Of a DNA stretch of 64,000 nucleotides, positions 53,864 to 63,334 are shown in pieces (position 1 is the first letter of the stretch; every line of letters starts with the position of its first letter). The position numbers and the translations under genes are program-made. The stretch is from G963665975 sp963665975. GTDB lineage: Bacteria > Bacteroidota > Rhodothermia > Rhodothermales > Bin80. The notes under the pieces were generated by a model. The model saw nothing but the letters and a program-made list of their open reading frames with translations. It was not told where the DNA came from and did no database searches. The DNA lies in the NCBI GenBank assembly GCA_963665975.1, contig OY762508.1, positions 620,001-684,000 of the forward strand. The letters are read 5' to 3'.

Positions 53864-54553
53864 TTACACGCTGGCATCCCCCTCCCCCAGGTTCCATTGA
53901 ACGAAGTCGCCCACCGATTTGCGCGTAAGAATCGGGACTGTGGCCTGTTCAGCAGGATACCCTACAGGAAAGAGGATATAGGGGCGTTCGTTTCTTGGGC
54001 GCAGGAGAATATCGCCGAGGAACCGCATAGGGCTAGGCGTATGTGTCAGCGTCACCAGCCCCATGTAATGAATGGCAGCAATGAACAGACCACACGCAAG
54101 GCCGCAGCTCTCCTGTACGTAATAGTTCTTGATCTTCGCGCCGGCCTCCGCGACCCCGTAGGACTCAGCGAAGCAGATCACGAGCCACGGCGCGGTTTCA
54201 AGAAACGGTTTGCGCCAGTCTGTTCCGAGCGGCGCCAACGCTTCCAGCCATTCGTCCGACATGCGTCCGTGATAGCCTTCGTATTCTTCTTCCTCGGCTG
54301 CGACGCGTATTCTGTGTTTGAGTGCCGCATCATTTACCGCTACGAAGCGCCACGGCTGGCGATGCGCCCCGCTGGGCGCCGTTCCCGCAGTCTTTATTGC
54401 CTGTTCTATGAGATCCCGTTCAACCTCTTGATCGCTGAAGAAGCGTATCGATCGGCGCGCTTCCATCAGGTCATAGAACTCCGTCGCGCGTTTGCTCACG
54501 TCGTCCTTTGTCCTCTGTATGTGTCTATACGGAATGTGGGAATAGGATTGCAC
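53864..54553 (-). CDS. Iodotyrosine deiodinase-like nitroreductase-fold flavoprotein
   Basis: The 229-residue protein starts at GTG 54553. It belongs to the nitroreductase fold (FYDLMEARRSIRFFSDQ; TAGTAPSGAHRQPWRFVAV for FMN phosphate binding). The lid segment EEEEYEGYHGRMSDEWLEAL, then GTDWRKPFLETAPWLVICF, aligns with iodotyrosine deiodinase. Glu90, Tyr94 and Lys115 fall at the same relative spacing (Glu, +4 Tyr, +21 Lys) as the halotyrosine-binding triad of the mammalian enzyme. A reductive dehalogenase of halogenated tyrosine is therefore likely; generic nitroreductase is the alternative. It is the last gene of GWxTD-asnS-deiodinase, 36 bases after asnS. Confidence 0.85.
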   Translation of the reverse strand: MQSYSHIPYRHIQRTKDDVSKRATEFYDLMEARRSIRFFSDQEVERDLIEQAIKTAGTAPSGAHRQPWRFVAVNDAALKHRIRVAAEEEEYEGYHGRMSDEWLEALAPLGTDWRKPFLETAPWLVICFAESYGVAEAGAKIKNYYVQESCGLACGLFIAAIHYMGLVTLTHTPSPMRFLGDILLRPRNERPYILFPVGYPAEQATVPILTRKSVGDFVQWNLGEGDASV

Positions 54554-54589
54554 GAAAATGCAGGGTTAATGGGCCTACGTAGCACATGG

Positions 54590-56095
54590 TTACGGCGCGA
54601 GCCTACCCACCAGTCGTGGAAACGGAATACACTCACGGATGTGATCAAGCCGGCAAATCCACGACACGGTTCTTTCCAGACCGAGTCCGAATCCACTATG
54701 TGGCGCCGACCCGTACCGGCGCAAATCCAGATACCACTCAAACGCTTCTCGCGGCAGGTTGTGCTTCGCAATCTGCTCTTCCAGGAACTCCTTATCAGCA
54801 GTGCGCTCTCCTCCACCGATGACCTCTCCGTACCCTTCCGGGGCGAGCACATCCATTCCCAACGCCAGGCGATCGTCATCCGGGTCTCGCTTCATGTAAA
54901 ACGCCTTGACCGCTGCCGGAAAATGGCTAATGATGAGTGGCTTGTCATAATGCCACGTGAGCACCGTTTCATCACTGCCCCCGAAATCGTTGCCCCACTC
55001 AAACATCTTCGCAGACCGTTTCCACACCGGCATATTGCGTTCTTCTTCCGACAATTCGTGTAAGCGCCCGTTAATTGCCGTCTCCCTCGCGTCCATCCTG
55101 CGCTTTCTCCAGGCCTTTGCCTGGCCATATTCCTTCTTTAGCGTGGCTCGCTCTCTTTCGAGATCTTTCCGTTCCTGCGCCAATGCCTCTGCCCGCTCGT
55201 CGATACGTTTCGCCGTCGCATCGCTCCGCAGCACGTCTACGGCTTCCGAATATGTCAGTCGTGGAAACGGCTTCTGCACTTTCTTCAGCAACTCCGAATC
55301 ACGGCCTAGCACTCGCAGTTCTTCCACGCAGTCTCGCAGGACATCCTCCACGATACGCACCAGGAAATCTTCCGCCAGGTCTATGTTCATGGCGAGATCA
55401 AAAAAGGCCATTTCGGGCTCTACCATCCAGAACTCTGTCAAGTGTCGCCGCGTCTTGGACTTTTCCGCCCGGAACGTTGGTCCAAACGTATAAATCTTGC
55501 CAAACGCCATAGCCATTACTTCGCCATGCAGTTGCCCACTTTGCGTCAGGTACGCTGGCTGTCCGAAGTAATCAATCTTGAACAGGGTCCCTGTCCCTTC
55601 GACCACATTCTCCGTTAAAATGGGTGCATCCATTTGAATGAACCCCTGCCCCTGGAAGAACTGGTGAATAGACATTATAACCCGATTCCTCACGCGCATT
55701 ATGGCCCATTGGCGCCTACTCCGAAGCCACAAATGGCGACGGTCCATAAGAAACTCGACACCATGGGATTTTGGGGTGATAGGGTACGGTTCCGCCTCGC
55801 TAATGAGCGTGACGGTTGTGGCCTGGATTTCGTAGCCACCCACCTGGCGCTCATCGCTGACTACTAACCCGGTAACGCCCAGAGTGCTTTCCTGTGTAGC
55901 CCGTTCTGCCGCCTCCCATGATGCCACATCTACGTTGTCTTGGGTAACTACACACTGAGCAATTCCGGACCCATCTCGCAGCATGAGAAAAAATAGCCCT
56001 TTAGATCTCCTCTTGTTATACAGCCACCCTCGTAGGGTAACTTCTTGCCCTTGTCTTGTTGCAACCGTGTCAATCGTAATAATATCTGCTGCCAT
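54590..56095 (-). CDS. asnS: Asparagine-tRNA ligase with a charged coiled-coil insertion
   Basis: The 501-residue class II synthetase has an N-terminal OB domain (GQEVTLRGWLYNKRRSKGLF). Motif 2 lies around FGPTFRAEKSKTRRHLTEFW, followed by MVEPEMAF, and motif 3 is GLGLERTVSWICRL. Asn specificity is supported by VVEGTGTLFKIDYFG and by MDVLAPEGYGEVIGGGERT. Between VDVLRS (about 292) and FEWGNDFGG (about 365) there is a highly charged helical stretch of 70 or so residues (for example AEALAQERKDLERERATLKK). The E. coli enzyme has only a few residues here. It is in an operon with the GWxTD gene (15 bases upstream) and the deiodinase-like gene. The gene is trapped between the two copies of the large duplication. 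Confidence 0.95.
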   Translation of the reverse strand: MAADIITIDTVATRQGQEVTLRGWLYNKRRSKGLFFLMLRDGSGIAQCVVTQDNVDVASWEAAERATQESTLGVTGLVVSDERQVGGYEIQATTVTLISEAEPYPITPKSHGVEFLMDRRHLWLRSRRQWAIMRVRNRVIMSIHQFFQGQGFIQMDAPILTENVVEGTGTLFKIDYFGQPAYLTQSGQLHGEVMAMAFGKIYTFGPTFRAEKSKTRRHLTEFWMVEPEMAFFDLAMNIDLAEDFLVRIVEDVLRDCVEELRVLGRDSELLKKVQKPFPRLTYSEAVDVLRSDATAKRIDERAEALAQERKDLERERATLKKEYGQAKAWRKRRMDARETAINGRLHELSEEERNMPVWKRSAKMFEWGNDFGGSDETVLTWHYDKPLIISHFPAAVKAFYMKRDPDDDRLALGMDVLAPEGYGEVIGGGERTADKEFLEEQIAKHNLPREAFEWYLDLRRYGSAPHSGFGLGLERTVSWICRLDHIRECIPFPRLVGRLAP

Positions 56096-56110
56096 CCGCT
56101 ATTCCCACGA

Positions 56111-57520
56111 CTAATAGCCTTCCCTGATTTCCGTTTGCCAGTTTGCAAGCTTTCGCTCACCCGCTACCGAAGAGTGGACCAGTTCGAATTCTCCAAATCC
56201 ATCAAGATCCGCAAAAATGAAGACAGACTGTCCTTCTCCAGATATATTGTTGTACTGCCAGACTTCATAGGGCTTCATACCTCGATCATAGAGATGCGGT
56301 TCGATCGCAGTAGGCACACCGTACTTCACGAGGGTCTGCCCACGGTCTGTTTCCCAACCCTCGGTCCCACGCACGGAATATCGTTCGTTGGCATACTGCA
56401 CACGACCGTAGAATTCGTCGCGGGATTCATTGAATGGCGTTGACGGATCTGGGTCTCTTACCTGCCAGAACGTCATCAAGAACCGTCGCTTTTCGTCCAA
56501 ATCCTCAATTCTCCGACCACGTCGCCACTCCGACTCAGTAGCAATCGTGCGTATGTGCGAGAATTCCTTTTCCACCTCCTGTTCTGGCATACTCACGTAG
56601 GGGCTCTCCTCGAAGGACGCCTCCAATGCAACAACATCCTCGCTTGCTACTCCCGGGTTGTATACGAAAAACTTGCGGCTCTGCTCTATTTTCGCTTCGT
56701 TCTTCTCATTTAAGACTGCCAGACGAAGGAAGTAGGACCCGGTAGGCAGCGTATCCAACTCAAATGAGCCTGCCAATACATCAGGCGTACGAGCTATGCG
56801 TTCGGATCGCTTTTGCAACCCTGCCAGAGGCTGCGGCCGATTAGCCTCTGCTATATACACGGTGAGGCTGTATGCTCCGGCATCCGTAGCAACATTCTCT
56901 ACATTGTACGCTTCCGCATAATAGAAGAGACGCGTCATTCCCTCGCCATACAACTGATTCGCATTTGGCCGAATAATCAGGCCATTCTTGTAAAAAGGGT
57001 TCTCCCTATCCTGGGTTGGCGTAATCGCCGTCGCCAGTGCTATATCCGACAAGCTGGAACGGGTAGTATCCGAATAGTCCGGGACCAGCAAGTCTCGGCG
57101 AAGCTCCAATTCCTTGGCCTCTCCTTGCGTCGATAATGTCACGCGCAGTTGATACTCCCCCGGCGGCACAATAAGGCGCGCCTGATCTACGAACACCTGG
57201 CCTTCGGCAAGTCCACTCGTGTCCGGTACGGAGAATGCAAGCAATCGCTCTCCCTCCCAGATAGCCTCCACCGGTGTCCCTTCCAGCTGCGCATCCGTTG
57301 CCCGGAATAGGCGCATCGTCATTGGTATCTCGGTCATATACCGATCCCCGTCGGCAACATACTCCAGTGAAGAAGCTCCAAACGCTAGGTATACTTCCAC
57401 CATTGTATGGTCAGTGTCATAAGCAAATGCGGCGTGGTCTACATCCACTGCCATCGGCAACTGCGCCCAGATCGGCGTTGCCCATAATCCCAGAATTACC
57501 ACAGGAAGCAGGAGTCTCAT
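56111..57520 (-). CDS. GWxTD domain-containing protein
   Basis: The 469-residue protein has a signal peptide (RLLLPVVILGLWATPIWAQ). A long beta-rich middle part is followed by the GWxTD domain in the C-terminal third: RRFLMTFWQVRDPDPSTPFN, EFYGRVQYANERY, then GWETDRGQTLVKYGVPT, with the name-giving GWxTD, and YEVWQYNN. GWxTD proteins are found in Bacteroidota, Acidobacteriota and relatives; function is unknown to me, and they are likely periplasmic or surface-associated. It is the first gene of the operon with asnS. The 216-base gap to copy 2 of the giant gene contains that gene's terminator. Confidence 0.9.
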   Translation of the reverse strand: MRLLLPVVILGLWATPIWAQLPMAVDVDHAAFAYDTDHTMVEVYLAFGASSLEYVADGDRYMTEIPMTMRLFRATDAQLEGTPVEAIWEGERLLAFSVPDTSGLAEGQVFVDQARLIVPPGEYQLRVTLSTQGEAKELELRRDLLVPDYSDTTRSSLSDIALATAITPTQDRENPFYKNGLIIRPNANQLYGEGMTRLFYYAEAYNVENVATDAGAYSLTVYIAEANRPQPLAGLQKRSERIARTPDVLAGSFELDTLPTGSYFLRLAVLNEKNEAKIEQSRKFFVYNPGVASEDVVALEASFEESPYVSMPEQEVEKEFSHIRTIATESEWRRGRRIEDLDEKRRFLMTFWQVRDPDPSTPFNESRDEFYGRVQYANERYSVRGTEGWETDRGQTLVKYGVPTAIEPHLYDRGMKPYEVWQYNNISGEGQSVFIFADLDGFGEFELVHSSVAGERKLANWQTEIREGY

Positions 57521-57664
57521 AGCAGCCCTTTGCGTACGGTCTTCGTTTTTGTGGTACCGTGCGGTCTATGGACGATTCTGTGTTATCTCCGTTCCCCTGT
57601 TCGTTTAAAACAGGTTATCGGAAGGCTGTGGAGTCTGCCGTCATGGCGCTGCGCCTTTGGCCAT

Positions 57665-57705
57665 AAAAAAGCACCCCGCTACCCTTCACAGGTAGCGGGG
57701 TGCTT
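57665..57705 (-). terminator. Intrinsic terminator of giant surface-protein gene 2
   Basis: The same 15-base perfect stem, 7-base loop and T-run as at 47517-47557, placed about 30 bases after the stop at 57737. The strictly conserved hairpin in a flank that has otherwise picked up changes fits a working terminator. Confidence 0.92.
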
Positions 57706-57736
57706 AGCCCATCCTAACAGGAAGGAAGGGAGCGGA

Positions 57737-60700
57737 TTACTTGATTAGCATCATCCGACCCGTCTTCACCTGCGTGCCCGTTGCCGATATCGCAATCAGC
57801 CGGTACAGGTACGCGCCAGACGCCAGTTCCGCCGCGTGCACGTCGATCCCGCGAGAATGACCCGCTTCGATCTCTCTCGCCGGCACCGTCATTACGCTAC
57901 GGCCCAGCATGTCGATGATCTCCACGCGCACCTGCGAGTTCTCCGGCAAGTCAAACTGAATCTTCGTCGCCGGATTGAACGGGTTCGGATAGTTGCCTTC
58001 CAACACAAACTCCGTCGGCAGCTCCTCAGCCGCTTCCGTAGCTGTTATCTCGTTCGGCAGGAACGTGTCGCCATTGGTCTCGACACCCAGCATCCCCAAC
58101 CCTTCGGCACCAGATTTGCCCGCACCCGACAGGTTCAGCACAAACGCCTGATCACGGAACTGCTGTAGCTCCAAACGCCACACGGCAATCTGACGATCGT
58201 TGTTCGCCGTCGTCACCTCCAGGTTATATCCGCCCGGAGCCAGACTCAGATAGGCGCCCACATCCTTGAAGTCGATGTTGTTCGCCAACAGGTCCAGGAC
58301 TCGCGTGTTGTCGATCGGGTCGATCAACCGGATGTCAACCTCTCCCAGTTGTGCCGCACCGTGCACCACGTAAAAGTCCACCAGGTTGTCGCCTATCGCC
58401 TCCATCCGGACATCCGGCACCGTGACGATAGCAAAGTCCGTCACCACACCGTGGGCTATCACGTTGTAGGACCGGTGCTGCTCTACCGTGATCATTTGCG
58501 TAAACAGCGGCACCGAGTTGTCCGGAGCCGTTGGCGCCACCACTTCCAGCGTGTGATCACCATGGACTACCGGCACAAATCCGGTCGCCGAACGGTACGT
58601 CCAGTTGTCCAGCACCCGGTTGCCATCCAGATACACATCTATCGCATCGGCTCCCGCCACGTTGTGAATGAACTGCACCGTCGCCAACCCGCCACTGATC
58701 GGATCCAGCGTGATCGGGTTGGCCAGGAAGTTCGACGCCACACCAAAAATGTTGCAGTCGTCTACCTCTACCCCTTCCTGCGTCAGGTTCGGCACCCCGT
58801 TCACAAAGTCATTCGATGCAAATGACTCGTCATCCGTCTCACTCTCGGTCAGGTCATACACGCCCGCAAGACGCGCATCCGAACCGTCACAGTCAAACTG
58901 CACCAGACGAAGACCCTTCACATTGAACACGTTCGACAGCCCCGACGCCACCACCCGAATGTTCGGGTCATGCGCCGGAATACCATCCTTGAACTCCACT
59001 TTCCAGAACATGTCCGCCACCGCATCCAACAGCAGGTTGCCGCCGCCATCTGCATCCGTCACAATACCGGACTCCGGCCACTGCACGTCATCCGCTGTCA
59101 TGTCCGCCTGATATTCCACCATCACCGTATTCGTGCTTCCCAGATCATCCGGAAGCTGCATGATCAGCGGACGGAAGTGAGCCACCTGACGATCCGCCGT
59201 CGTGTCTGCCGCTTCGCCGACCGGGAACAGATACCCGCCCCCTACGACGCCGCCGCCAGCATTGCCCTTCGACACTGCACGTGAAAGCACTCCGTTGACA
59301 TAGCTGTCACGCGAGCCAAGATGCACGGCTGCATCCCCTTCCGGATCCGCCGTGTTGCGGCCAACCAGATCCGTCTCCAGATTGTCATTCTGGATCATCC
59401 ACTCATTATCTCCCCCGTTAATGACACCACTCTTCAGCGTAAGCATGCCCTCCGAGCTCTGCACACCGTCACTTGCCAGCATGATCATGCCGTCACCGGT
59501 GGTATTGATCGTCACATCGCAGAACTGCGTCTCCGCACCATAACCGTGCCACACCGTCTGGTCACTCTCTCCGACGAACGTCACGTTGCCGCGCAGACCC
59601 ATCTGCCCCGCTGTATAATTCGTCTCGTTGCTGCGATCACCGACTCCCGCAAAGTGGTAATCTCCTGCTACCATCAACGCCGCAGGCGTCGCAGCTCCCG
59701 TTTCCGGAGGCATCTCCGTACACATATCGCCACCACCCAGCATGTACACGTTCATCGTGTCTTTATGGACGCTGGCGCCTACGCGGAAGTCGCCCATCAC
59801 CGTATGCATACCGCCACCCAGATCAAATGACGCCTCGATACCCGGATCTACACCCGCCGAATCCGGCATCGCACCCTGCATGAAGTCGCCATACACCGTA
59901 ACGCCGCCCTTCTGGTCTCCCGCAAACGAACCGCCCGTTTGCATGTAGTCCATACCCACACTCAGCATCTGGCGAGGCTCCCTGGCACCTGTCGTAGCGC
60001 CACTATTGTCATGCGGCGTCATCGTGAACGTGTTCTTCTTCAGCGTAAAGCCGTTCATCGCCTTCAGCACATCCACGTCGTTCGCCACCTCCACGTTACC
60101 GTGCTCCTGCGTATATCCCAGGAGCATGATCTCATCCACCATGTTCGGAGGCACATTACCGCTTGTTGTAGACGGCGTACCACCTGCTGAAAACGTTACC
60201 TTACCAGTCCTTTTGGCCGCGGCAGTGAAATTGCGCTTGACAATCACATACGGCAGCGCAACACTCAGTCGATCCTTCGACGTGCCAACCGCTACCTCCG
60301 TATCGCCGTTGCCCACTATGTGCACCATCGACGTTACCTCATCGGCAGTCTTGGCTGCCGCCGTACGCGCCGCACGCAGGTTCACCAGACTCGCACGCAA
60401 CGCCTCCCGGTTGCTCGCATAATCCGACTCCAGGAAATCCGCCAGCGCCGCACTCACGTCGCCGGTAACGTCCGGGTCGCGATAGGCCGACGCCTTCGTG
60501 CAGCCCACGCCTGCTCCCGAATCACACAGATAGGCCTTATCGCCTATCGTTACCGTCTGCCCCGTATTGTCCTTGTCCGCAAAGACGATCAGGTGCTGGC
60601 CATTGATGTCCAACGCACCATCATTGATCGTCAGGTCGCCGCTGAGCTGCGACCAGCCCTCACCCAACGAGATGACCGCGTGGCCGTCTTTGCACGCAGA

Positions 60701-63334
60701 ATCAATCGTTACATGCTGAATTCTCCGCGCCGCAGCTCCAGGTCCGGTGTCCGTCGGCTGCCACAGCATACCCGCCATACGATCCTTCGTACCTATGTAC
60801 TTGAGATCGATCATCTGCTTGTCCTTCGTGGGAATCGTGATCGCGCCCCGAAGGTCGTCGTCCGACGGAAAGCCGAGGTCGCCCTCACCCATAATAACCA
60901 TCGTGTTATCAACTAACGTCAACGTCGCCTCCTGCAGCACAAGCGTGCCCGAGGTCAGCTTCAGCTTCTTCGATACCTGCACGTCCGTCATCAGGGCCAA
61001 CTCCTTGCCCGCATCCTTGTATACCTCCAGCCCGTCCAGGACCATGGCCTTGCCGTCTGCCTGCAGAACGAGCTCATCGCCCGTGTCCTGCGAACGACTC
61101 CCCGTGTAGTGCACCACAGCGGGTTGGGTCGTGCCCATATAAGCATTGGTGCCATCACCCCGGCTTACACTGCCAACCGCACCACTGCTCTGGTTGACCA
61201 CCACAGCGGAGCCCGACGGATTAAGCTTCCCGTTCGTCTCCAACGTGCCAGAAAGCACCTCCACCAGAGATGCCGACACGATGTTGCCACCTCCCTTAAT
61301 CGAAAGCTTCGACCCGGAAGCCTTGTCTACCACCACGCTCGGTAGCGTAAGATCCTTTGCGCCCAGATTGATGTCCTGCGACACATCACCCATGAACGTC
61401 ACGGTGTTGCCCCTTCTATTGGGCGCACTGGAGGTGCCACATACATTCGTATCATACATGGCTGCCTCCGCAGGGGCCGTGAGCTCAATACGGGCCGCTG
61501 CATCATCAGCCGTGGTCGTCGTATAGAGATCATCCTCCAGCGCCAAACTGTGGTAGAAATTGTGGCTACCCAGGCGTACATAGGAGGAATCCATCTCGAA
61601 GACACCCTTGACGGTGGAAACCGCCGCTCCCTTCTTATCCGCAGCGGTTGCAGCATTGGTGTCCTTGTGAGGTTCCCCATCGCCTCTGAACCAGAGACCC
61701 TCGGCACATTCCGCGCCCGCATTATCGGTGTCACGCAAAAGAACGTCACCCGTAATGGTCACTCCCGAAAAGAAATGCACGCCGGTGGACCTTCCGGTCA
61801 TACCGGCTGCGTCACATGCATCATTCCCCTGCACACTCACAGCTCCCACATGCCCCGGAGAAGAACCAGTGCCGTCTATGGGATCGTCCTCCCCGAAAAT
61901 CTCAAGATCCCCATCCAGCATCGCCAGCTTCCAGAATTCCGTACGCGCAATACCATTATCTATGGCCGTTCCATCTCCAGTCCTTTCGCCATGGATGAAC
62001 TTGCCATTTAGCTGCGTAGCCTTCGTCACATACAGCGCTCCCGCCTTATTCTGGCTGATACCACCACGACCGATCGTGGATAGCTCAACACACGCGCCGG
62101 AAGCACCCTCCTTGACAAGGTTCATGGCAAGCGTGCCGCCACCCGAAACCTTGAAACATCCCGAGTGGGTATTCGCAAAACCACCGGAATTGACATTGAG
62201 CGTGACGTACCACAAAGAATCCTCGCCTGCAGCGGCATCGGTCGCCGGGTCGCCCGGGTAGTAGTCCTCTGATGTCTCTGTGTGTTGGATGACGCCGGTA
62301 ATTACACCTAATTTCGGCTGCGCATCGCCTGCGGGATACTCTGCTGTCCCGCCGATCGCAGTAAAATCAGCAGCGGCACCAAGGCCGCTGGCATTTGAGG
62401 TGGCTATAACCTGAATCACCTTGCCCGCAATCATCGCCGGGATCGCAGTCGGGTCAGTCTCAGCACCAATGTTCCTCACTTGCGCTTCCGTCAATGCATC
62501 CAAGTCAGTGAATACCTTATCCACATCATCACCCGTCGCAGCACCTGACATCTCCTCCTGTGGAGTCAAAGTAAAATCGCCCCTTCCTTCGACCCTGGAT
62601 TTGATCTCGACCTTGCCTCGTGACAATTGATCTTTGGGCAGGGCCGCGATTGGAGGCGCGGTTGGCATCACGGTTACGTCAAAACCCCCTAAATCCAGCG
62701 TGCCGCTATTGACAACCAGTGAGTTCGTAATCGTGAAACCACCGGGCGTCTCGGCACTGCTGGAGCACCGTACATCCACATCACCGCTTACAACTACGTT
62801 GTTGAACGTATTATTCGTCCCACCACACGATGAAGTAGTATTAAATTCGAGCGTCTGCGTGCCTGAGCTTGTCCCAAGCATCAGATTGCCAACATCGTGA
62901 AGAGCAGTGGCAACTCCAGAAGCATCACCGGCAACGGTCACTGAGACTTCGTCACCCGCCAAATGGACCGTCACGTCCTTGGCAATTTGAAGGTTTGCGC
63001 TAATAGTAGAATTGCCGTTAAACCGGATCGTACCCTTCGACATCTCAGCGGCACTCCCCGAGCGCTCGTACACAGCAAAAACCAGAGCTGTAGTACCCAG
63101 CGTTAGACCGTCGTCAAATACGGTCGTACCCCCTTCCGATCGAACCCGCACAAAAACTGAGTCAGAGGCCGCGGCGATCCCTGCTGTAAGAGAACAGGGG
63201 TCAGCAGCTACTGTACAGTCTGTCCCAGTTCCATTGGGGTCGACAAATGCGCCGTCAATCTGCGCCAAAGCGGAAGTCGCGCTCAGCCCAGCCAGTAGCA
63301 ACAGCGTTAGTGCGAAGCTTGTAAACTTGTTCAT
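57737..63334 (-). CDS. Giant secreted protein 2 with DUF4397 and T9SS sorting domain
   Basis: The 1865-residue protein starts at ATG 63334 with signal peptide NKFTSFALTLLLLAGLSATS and the same GGAGGAG site nine bases upstream. From about residue 513 (NDACDAAGMTGRSTG) to the end its sequence equals that of the protein at 47589, including DUF4397 and the sorting domain. The N-terminal 512 residues are homologous but diverged, with substitutions and indels (for example FVDPNGTGTDCTVAADPCS against HVDPNGTGADPCAVGDPCS). It is presumably exported by the T9SS and surface-attached. Two copies may give dosage or alternative N-termini. It lies upstream of the GWxTD gene on the same strand but is separated from it by a terminator. 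Confidence 0.9.
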   Translation of the reverse strand: MNKFTSFALTLLLLAGLSATSALAQIDGAFVDPNGTGTDCTVAADPCSLTAGIAAASDSVFVRVRSEGGTTVFDDGLTLGTTALVFAVYERSGSAAEMSKGTIRFNGNSTISANLQIAKDVTVHLAGDEVSVTVAGDASGVATALHDVGNLMLGTSSGTQTLEFNTTSSCGGTNNTFNNVVVSGDVDVRCSSSAETPGGFTITNSLVVNSGTLDLGGFDVTVMPTAPPIAALPKDQLSRGKVEIKSRVEGRGDFTLTPQEEMSGAATGDDVDKVFTDLDALTEAQVRNIGAETDPTAIPAMIAGKVIQVIATSNASGLGAAADFTAIGGTAEYPAGDAQPKLGVITGVIQHTETSEDYYPGDPATDAAAGEDSLWYVTLNVNSGGFANTHSGCFKVSGGGTLAMNLVKEGASGACVELSTIGRGGISQNKAGALYVTKATQLNGKFIHGERTGDGTAIDNGIARTEFWKLAMLDGDLEIFGEDDPIDGTGSSPGHVGAVSVQGNDACDAAGMTGRSTGVHFFSGVTITGDVLLRDTDNAGAECAEGLWFRGDGEPHKDTNAATAADKKGAAVSTVKGVFEMDSSYVRLGSHNFYHSLALEDDLYTTTTADDAAARIELTAPAEAAMYDTNVCGTSSAPNRRGNTVTFMGDVSQDINLGAKDLTLPSVVVDKASGSKLSIKGGGNIVSASLVEVLSGTLETNGKLNPSGSAVVVNQSSGAVGSVSRGDGTNAYMGTTQPAVVHYTGSRSQDTGDELVLQADGKAMVLDGLEVYKDAGKELALMTDVQVSKKLKLTSGTLVLQEATLTLVDNTMVIMGEGDLGFPSDDDLRGAITIPTKDKQMIDLKYIGTKDRMAGMLWQPTDTGPGAAARRIQHVTIDSACKDGHAVISLGEGWSQLSGDLTINDGALDINGQHLIVFADKDNTGQTVTIGDKAYLCDSGAGVGCTKASAYRDPDVTGDVSAALADFLESDYASNREALRASLVNLRAARTAAAKTADEVTSMVHIVGNGDTEVAVGTSKDRLSVALPYVIVKRNFTAAAKRTGKVTFSAGGTPSTTSGNVPPNMVDEIMLLGYTQEHGNVEVANDVDVLKAMNGFTLKKNTFTMTPHDNSGATTGAREPRQMLSVGMDYMQTGGSFAGDQKGGVTVYGDFMQGAMPDSAGVDPGIEASFDLGGGMHTVMGDFRVGASVHKDTMNVYMLGGGDMCTEMPPETGAATPAALMVAGDYHFAGVGDRSNETNYTAGQMGLRGNVTFVGESDQTVWHGYGAETQFCDVTINTTGDGMIMLASDGVQSSEGMLTLKSGVINGGDNEWMIQNDNLETDLVGRNTADPEGDAAVHLGSRDSYVNGVLSRAVSKGNAGGGVVGGGYLFPVGEAADTTADRQVAHFRPLIMQLPDDLGSTNTVMVEYQADMTADDVQWPESGIVTDADGGGNLLLDAVADMFWKVEFKDGIPAHDPNIRVVASGLSNVFNVKGLRLVQFDCDGSDARLAGVYDLTESETDDESFASNDFVNGVPNLTQEGVEVDDCNIFGVASNFLANPITLDPISGGLATVQFIHNVAGADAIDVYLDGNRVLDNWTYRSATGFVPVVHGDHTLEVVAPTAPDNSVPLFTQMITVEQHRSYNVIAHGVVTDFAIVTVPDVRMEAIGDNLVDFYVVHGAAQLGEVDIRLIDPIDNTRVLDLLANNIDFKDVGAYLSLAPGGYNLEVTTANNDRQIAVWRLELQQFRDQAFVLNLSGAGKSGAEGLGMLGVETNGDTFLPNEITATEAAEELPTEFVLEGNYPNPFNPATKIQFDLPENSQVRVEIIDMLGRSVMTVPAREIEAGHSRGIDVHAAELASGAYLYRLIAISATGTQVKTGRMMLIK

